This document shows, one piece after another, positions 61,055 through 64,000 of a stretch of DNA of 64,000 nt. The stretch's first letter is position 1; every line of letters begins with the position of its first letter. Both the position numbers and the translations under genes were made by a program. Source of the stretch: Flavobacterium yafengii (lineage in GTDB: Bacteria; Bacteroidota; Bacteroidia; Flavobacteriales; Flavobacteriaceae); the NCBI RefSeq assembly GCF_030010375.1, contig NZ_JASCRY010000001.1, positions 1,612,001 to 1,676,000 of the forward strand, read 5' to 3'. The notes under the pieces are model-generated. The model ran no database searches. It was not told the origin of the DNA and was given only the letters and a program-made list of their open reading frames with translations.

Positions 61055-61498
61055 TTACTCTACATAATCTTTGCTTCTGTCTCCTAAGATGAACATTTTC
61101 TTTTTTTGAAAATGGATAGAAAAATGGGCATTTACCCAGTCTTCTGAAGTTTCCATTTCTGAGTTTGTCTCTTTGTTTTTATACCAAAGTGTGTATACCG
61201 CATAGTTAAAGCCTTTTTCGTATTTTGGAGTACCGTTTTCAAAACATTCCATTCCCCAAAGGATTGTAGTTTTTGATAAATCCAATACTTGAAAAACACC
61301 GGTTCCATCTGGATCTAATTGTACGATAGGTTCTGTAAGGCCTTCAAAAAGATAAGTTCCCGTTATAGGATAATCAATGTTTGTGGTAATATAATGGATT
61401 CCGTCTTTGGTGGTTATTTTTTTAACTTTATTTTGTGCGTTTACAGTAGCAAAAAACAGAATTAATGGTAGCATGAATACGGTAACTAGTTTTGTCAT
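61055..61498 (-). CDS. Secreted protein of unknown function
   Basis: The 147-residue protein has a signal peptide ending TVNAQ. The mature part is beta-rich and has Trp/Tyr pairs (WGMECFENG, YTLWYKNKE). No family is recognised. It is 56 bases downstream of the GH92 enzyme in the same direction and may be co-transcribed with it. Confidence 0.7.
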   Translation of the reverse strand: MTKLVTVFMLPLILFFATVNAQNKVKKITTKDGIHYITTNIDYPITGTYLFEGLTEPIVQLDPDGTGVFQVLDLSKTTILWGMECFENGTPKYEKGFNYAVYTLWYKNKETNSEMETSEDWVNAHFSIHFQKKKMFILGDRSKDYVE

Positions 61499-61554
61499 TT
61501 CGGGTAGTTTTGGTTTTTAAACAAACAGTGTTTTTTGATTTGGTACCATTGTCA

Positions 61555-63840
61555 TTATTTCTTTGTTGGCTTTGGACTCATATAAAAAGTGATTTTTGAA
61601 CCGTTGGTAATGTCAGCATGTTTGATAAATAAACTGTTAAATGGTTTCCCGTTCAACAGCACTTTTTTCACATAAACATTTTTATCACTTTGGTTCATCG
61701 CTTCCACAGTAAATGTTTTTCCATTTTCTAAAGTCAGGGTTGCGTTATTTACCAGTGGCGACCCCAAACTGTATTCATCAGATCCAGGCGCTACAGGATA
61801 GAATCCCAGTGAAGAGAAAATATACCAAGCACTCATTTGTCCGCAATCATCGTTTCCTCCTAAACCATCTGGAGTAGGTTTGTACTGCATGTTTAAAATT
61901 TTACGCACTTGGGATTGGGTTTTCCAAGGTTCGTCTGTCCAATTGTAAAAATAAGCCACATGATGCGCGGGCTCATTGCCATGAACGTAACCGCCTATAA
62001 TTCCTTCTCGGGTAATATCTTCGGTTTCTGCAAAAAAGGAATCCGGTAAATACATTGAAAACAGGGTGTCCAATCGCGATGCAAAAGATTTTTTGCCTCC
62101 CATTTGAGTTACTAATTGAGTTGGATCCTGCGGTACAAAAAAGCTGTAGTTCCAGCTATTTCCTTCTATAAAACCTTGACCGTGGGTGCTTAAAGCGTCA
62201 AATTCTTTTTTGAAGGTACCGTCAGCTAATTTTGGACGCATAAAACCAGTTGTTTTATCAAAATTGTTTTTCCAATTTCCGGAGCGTTTTATAAATTCAT
62301 TGTATACATCAGTTCGGTTCAGTTTCTTGGCGATTTGTGCAATACACCAATCATCATAAGCATATTCTAATGTGTTTGAAACAGAGATGCCACTTTTTTC
62401 GGCAGGAATATAACCCAAATCAATATAACTGCCAATACCTTCATAATTGCGGTGGTTTGCTGTTGTGATACAGGCTTCCAATGCTTGGTTTTCATCTCCA
62501 TTGTAAATTCCTTTTATAATGGCATCCGCAATCACGGAAACACTATGATAGCCACTCATACACCAGTTATCATTGGAATAGTGAGACCAAATGGGTAACA
62601 TGTGCAAGGCACTTTGATTGTAATGTGCCAGCATGGATTTTACCATGTCATTATTACGTGAAGGTTGAATTATATTAAAAAAAGGATGCAATGCCCGATA
62701 GGTATCCCAAAGCGAAAAAGTACTGTAATTGGTAAAACCGTCTGCTTGGTGAGTTCCTTGATCCAGTCCTTTGTATTGTCCGTTTACGTCCGTGTAAGTT
62801 GTTGGATTTATGAAAGTATGATACATGGCGGTGTAAAAATTCACTTTGGTATCTTCTGATGCATTGATATTGATTTTATTCAATTCTTTGTTCCAAATTG
62901 CTTGTGCTTGGTCTTTTACTTTTTCAAAATTCCAATCTTTGATTTCCGCCTGCATATTTTGCAATGCGTTTTCTTGGCTAACCGAGGATAAAGCGAATTT
63001 TATTTTTATTTTTTCGGATTCTTCTGTTTTGAAATCAAAATACATTCGTATTTTTTTACCGGCTATTTCAGGGAAATTTTTGGTTTGGTCGAACTTGCCC
63101 CAAAATCCTCTATACGGCTGTTTAGCATCATAATTCTTTTGACCATATTCTTTAAAAGGCTTCGAAAATGACATGGCAAAATAAACCGTTCGGGTTCTTG
63201 CCCAGCCATTCGTTTGTCTGTAACCGGTAATCAAAGTGTCATTAATAACTCTCACATAGGTCCAAACATCTTTTTGATCGTAATTATAAATTCCGGCCAT
63301 TAAGTCTAAAATGATATGACTTTCGTCCGATTTTGGAAAAGTATATTGATGCATACCAACTCGAGTTGTAGCGGTCATTTCGGCTAAAATACCGCCATCA
63401 TCCAGTTTGACTTTATAATAGCCGGCTTCGGCTTTTTCGTTAGCATGAGAAAACGCGGAGCGAAATCCACTTTTTGGGTTTGCAGCGGTTCCAGGATTCA
63501 ACTGCAATTTTCCTTGTGTTGGCATAATTAGAAAATCTCCAAGATCAGAGTGTCCTGTTCCGCTTAAATGCGTGTGGCTGAAACCTACAATAGTCTTGTC
63601 TTCATATTTGTAACCGGCACAATATTTATAGACATCTCCGTTGTATTTGCCATTAAGTTCGTATGAAATAGTATCCGTTTCCGGGCTTAGTTGCACTGCT
63701 CCAAAAGGAACTGTTGCACCAGGATAAGTATGCCCCATTTTTTCGGTACCAATGATTGGCTTAACATATTTTACTAAATTTTGTTGTGCTTGGGTAAAAG
63801 AAAAACTGTAGAGTAAGGCAAAAAGGAATATTTTTTTCAT
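61555..63840 (-). CDS. Glycoside hydrolase family 92 alpha-mannosidase
   Basis: The 761-residue exported enzyme has a signal peptide ending TQAQ. GH92 signatures: the N-terminal TPGTE-like opening (KPIIGTEKMGHTYPGA), the catalytic acid region HGNEPAHHVAYFYNW, and GNDDCGQMSAWYIFSSLG with the base Asp pair. GH92 enzymes are Ca-dependent exo-alpha-mannosidases acting on N-glycans. No SusC/SusD pair is present nearby. It starts with a clear TTTG-N20-TAGATTTG promoter. Linkage specificity cannot be inferred. Confidence 0.94.
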   Translation of the reverse strand: MKKIFLFALLYSFSFTQAQQNLVKYVKPIIGTEKMGHTYPGATVPFGAVQLSPETDTISYELNGKYNGDVYKYCAGYKYEDKTIVGFSHTHLSGTGHSDLGDFLIMPTQGKLQLNPGTAANPKSGFRSAFSHANEKAEAGYYKVKLDDGGILAEMTATTRVGMHQYTFPKSDESHIILDLMAGIYNYDQKDVWTYVRVINDTLITGYRQTNGWARTRTVYFAMSFSKPFKEYGQKNYDAKQPYRGFWGKFDQTKNFPEIAGKKIRMYFDFKTEESEKIKIKFALSSVSQENALQNMQAEIKDWNFEKVKDQAQAIWNKELNKININASEDTKVNFYTAMYHTFINPTTYTDVNGQYKGLDQGTHQADGFTNYSTFSLWDTYRALHPFFNIIQPSRNNDMVKSMLAHYNQSALHMLPIWSHYSNDNWCMSGYHSVSVIADAIIKGIYNGDENQALEACITTANHRNYEGIGSYIDLGYIPAEKSGISVSNTLEYAYDDWCIAQIAKKLNRTDVYNEFIKRSGNWKNNFDKTTGFMRPKLADGTFKKEFDALSTHGQGFIEGNSWNYSFFVPQDPTQLVTQMGGKKSFASRLDTLFSMYLPDSFFAETEDITREGIIGGYVHGNEPAHHVAYFYNWTDEPWKTQSQVRKILNMQYKPTPDGLGGNDDCGQMSAWYIFSSLGFYPVAPGSDEYSLGSPLVNNATLTLENGKTFTVEAMNQSDKNVYVKKVLLNGKPFNSLFIKHADITNGSKITFYMSPKPTKK

Positions 63841-63892
63841 GGGATAACTGCTAAATTAGTTTCGGGAGTTAATGCGAATTAAGTATTGCATT

Positions 63893-63924
63893 CAAATCTA
63901 ACTAATCGTAAGTTTTTAAGCAAA
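63893..63924 (-). promoter_or_regulatory. Clear Bacteroidetes promoter for the GH92 gene
   Basis: On the minus strand TTTG (63921-63924) is followed after 20 bases by TAGATTTG (63893-63900), matching the consensus spacing. The box ends about 53 bases before the ATG at 63840. Confidence 0.75.
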
Positions 63925-64000
63925 TATTAGGACTATTTTACAGTAAAAACTTCGTCACGCAATGATACTATTCGTTCAGAATTATTTTAGACCTGCATTT

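Overview
The window is a 64-kb piece of a low-GC chromosome from the Bacteroidota, most likely the genus Flavobacterium. The evidence is the protein families (a long Asn-rich Rho, DUF4293, GH92, DUF4251, OxyR/Dps of flavobacterial type), near-absence of Shine-Dalgarno sequences, several promoters of the Bacteroidetes form TTTG-N~20-TAnnTTTG, and many lipoproteins with short Bacteroidetes lipoboxes. About 61 protein genes are supported. I see no rRNA, tRNA, CRISPR array, prophage or intact transposase, and no gene is cut by either edge.

Layout. 0.1-9.7 kb: a run of nine genes on the minus strand that looks like one stress or low-oxygen carbon-flow unit (PEP synthase, SDR, OsmC, E1-alpha, zinc ribbon, E1-beta, D-2-hydroxyacid dehydrogenase, CBS site-2 protease, phospholipase D-like protein). 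The E1-alpha has lost several expected active-site residues. 10.1-17.2 kb: an accessory region of small secreted proteins, a LOG-family protein, an AraC-controlled exported hydrolase/cupin block and a DUF2071 gene. Three of its intergenic spacers look like integron attC sites, and two genes are bounded exactly as integron cassettes would be. 17.3-21 kb: cysE-cysM, lpdA and a candidate structured RNA. 21-24.6 kb: ABC exporter, truA and a phosphodiesterase; truA is flanked by two copies of one hairpin leader element, each just before a start codon. 24.6-42 kb: core genes (two-component pair, rho, rsmB-like, kup, ECF sigma operon, ilvE, mnmD). 42-51 kb: oxyR/dps divergent pair, SulP transporter with beta-carbonic anhydrase, LETM1-like protein, Tat-exported superoxide dismutase, BrkB family, META and DUF4251 proteins. 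51-61 kb: fatty-acid degradation (acyl-CoA dehydrogenase, thiolase, FadJ-type bifunctional enzyme, MarR regulator, fadD). 61-64 kb: a secreted protein and a GH92 alpha-mannosidase with a clear promoter.

How the genes work together. FadD activates fatty acids, and the marR-fadJ-fadA-acyl-CoA dehydrogenase operon degrades them to acetyl-CoA. OxyR, Dps, OsmC and the exported SOD form a scattered oxidative-stress defence. CysE and CysM make cysteine. SulP plus carbonic anhydrase suggests bicarbonate handling. The most novel signals are the attC-like cassette sites (11.9-17.2 kb), the divergent E1-alpha, the leader elements around truA with compensatory stem changes, and the multi-helix element at 17.34-17.49 kb.
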